Shown here one piece after another: positions 63,974 to 64,000 of a DNA stretch of 64,000 bases. Source of the stretch: Scatosoma sp045127595 (GTDB lineage Bacteria > Bacillota > Clostridia > Christensenellales > Borkfalkiaceae); contig JBGVQS010000021.1 in NCBI GenBank assembly GCA_045127595.1, positions 1 to 64,000 of the forward strand, given 5' to 3'. A program made the translations under genes and the position numbers. The number at the start of each line of letters is the position of its first letter. Position 1 is the stretch's first letter. The notes beneath the pieces were generated by a model. The model made no database searches, was not told the DNA's origin, and saw only the letters and a program-made list of their open reading frames with translations.

Positions 63974-64000
63974 TTGACAATTTTGTTTTCTCATAGTATA
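63974..64000 (+). promoter_or_regulatory. Promoter cut by the window end
   Basis: TTGACA at 63974-63979 is followed after 17 bp by TATA at the last four bases, so a -10 box for a gene beyond the window is likely. Confidence 0.6.

Overview
The window looks like a piece of chromosome from an anaerobic, gut-type Bacillota (Clostridia-like) bacterium. The signs are pyruvate formate-lyase with its activase, an O-acetylhomoserine route to methionine, a two-gene SUF system, strong AAGGAG-type ribosome binding sites, sigma-A promoters of the TTGACA/TATAAT type, and many lipoproteins with BspA-type leucine-rich repeats and InlB-type repeats. No LPS or outer-membrane assembly genes are present, which fits a monoderm. 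The exact lineage cannot be read from the sequence alone. No tRNA, rRNA, CRISPR array or phage genes were seen.

Layout. 2-6780: a MoxR / DUF58 / BatA-like / VWA operon (first gene cut by the window edge). 6939-24273: four very large surface lipoproteins (LRR_5 protein, InlB-repeat protein, subtilase fused to LRR_5, InlB/GLUG-like protein). 24291-31752: a complete oligopeptide ABC transporter (oppABCDF) plus a tiny membrane protein, closed by a strong terminator. 31888-35532: pyruvate formate-lyase locus (activase, thioredoxin-like protein, PFL core, and a separate glycyl-radical subunit). 35549-37469: an MBL-fold lipoprotein and TcdA. 37489-38822: an IS3-family element sitting inside what was a perfect bidirectional terminator. 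38865-42781 (minus): metY, metA and an M3 peptidase lipoprotein. 42936-50332: a second opp operon whose OppC-type permease carries an RCC1-like propeller in its outer loop. 50406-56772: CorC/HlyC-type protein, GalE, a DUF45 peptidase, a transglutaminase lipoprotein and SufC/SufB. 57179-59897: two convergent M18 aminopeptidases. 60110-63939: MarR regulator, fused ATPase-permease, DUF378 protein.

How it fits together. Much of the window is about peptides and the cell surface: a surface subtilase, an extracellular M3-type lipoprotein peptidase, two Opp importers and two cytosolic M18 aminopeptidases would together cleave, import and finish off peptides. The RCC1-bearing permease, the large helical insertion in OppA-1 and the Gly/Asp-turn insertion in OppD-1 are departures from ordinary Opp systems.

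Most notable observations: (1) an RCC1-like seven-repeat domain spliced into the TM1-TM2 loop of an OppC permease; (2) a family of intergenic hairpins of about 55-125 bp with compensatory base changes between three copies, one lying between oppA and oppB; (3) pyruvate formate-lyase encoded as two polypeptides split exactly before the glycyl-radical domain; (4) an IS3 element whose ends and 4-bp target duplication can be read precisely because it split an 18-bp terminator stem; (5) a 1691-residue lipoprotein built largely from an unrecognised repeat.
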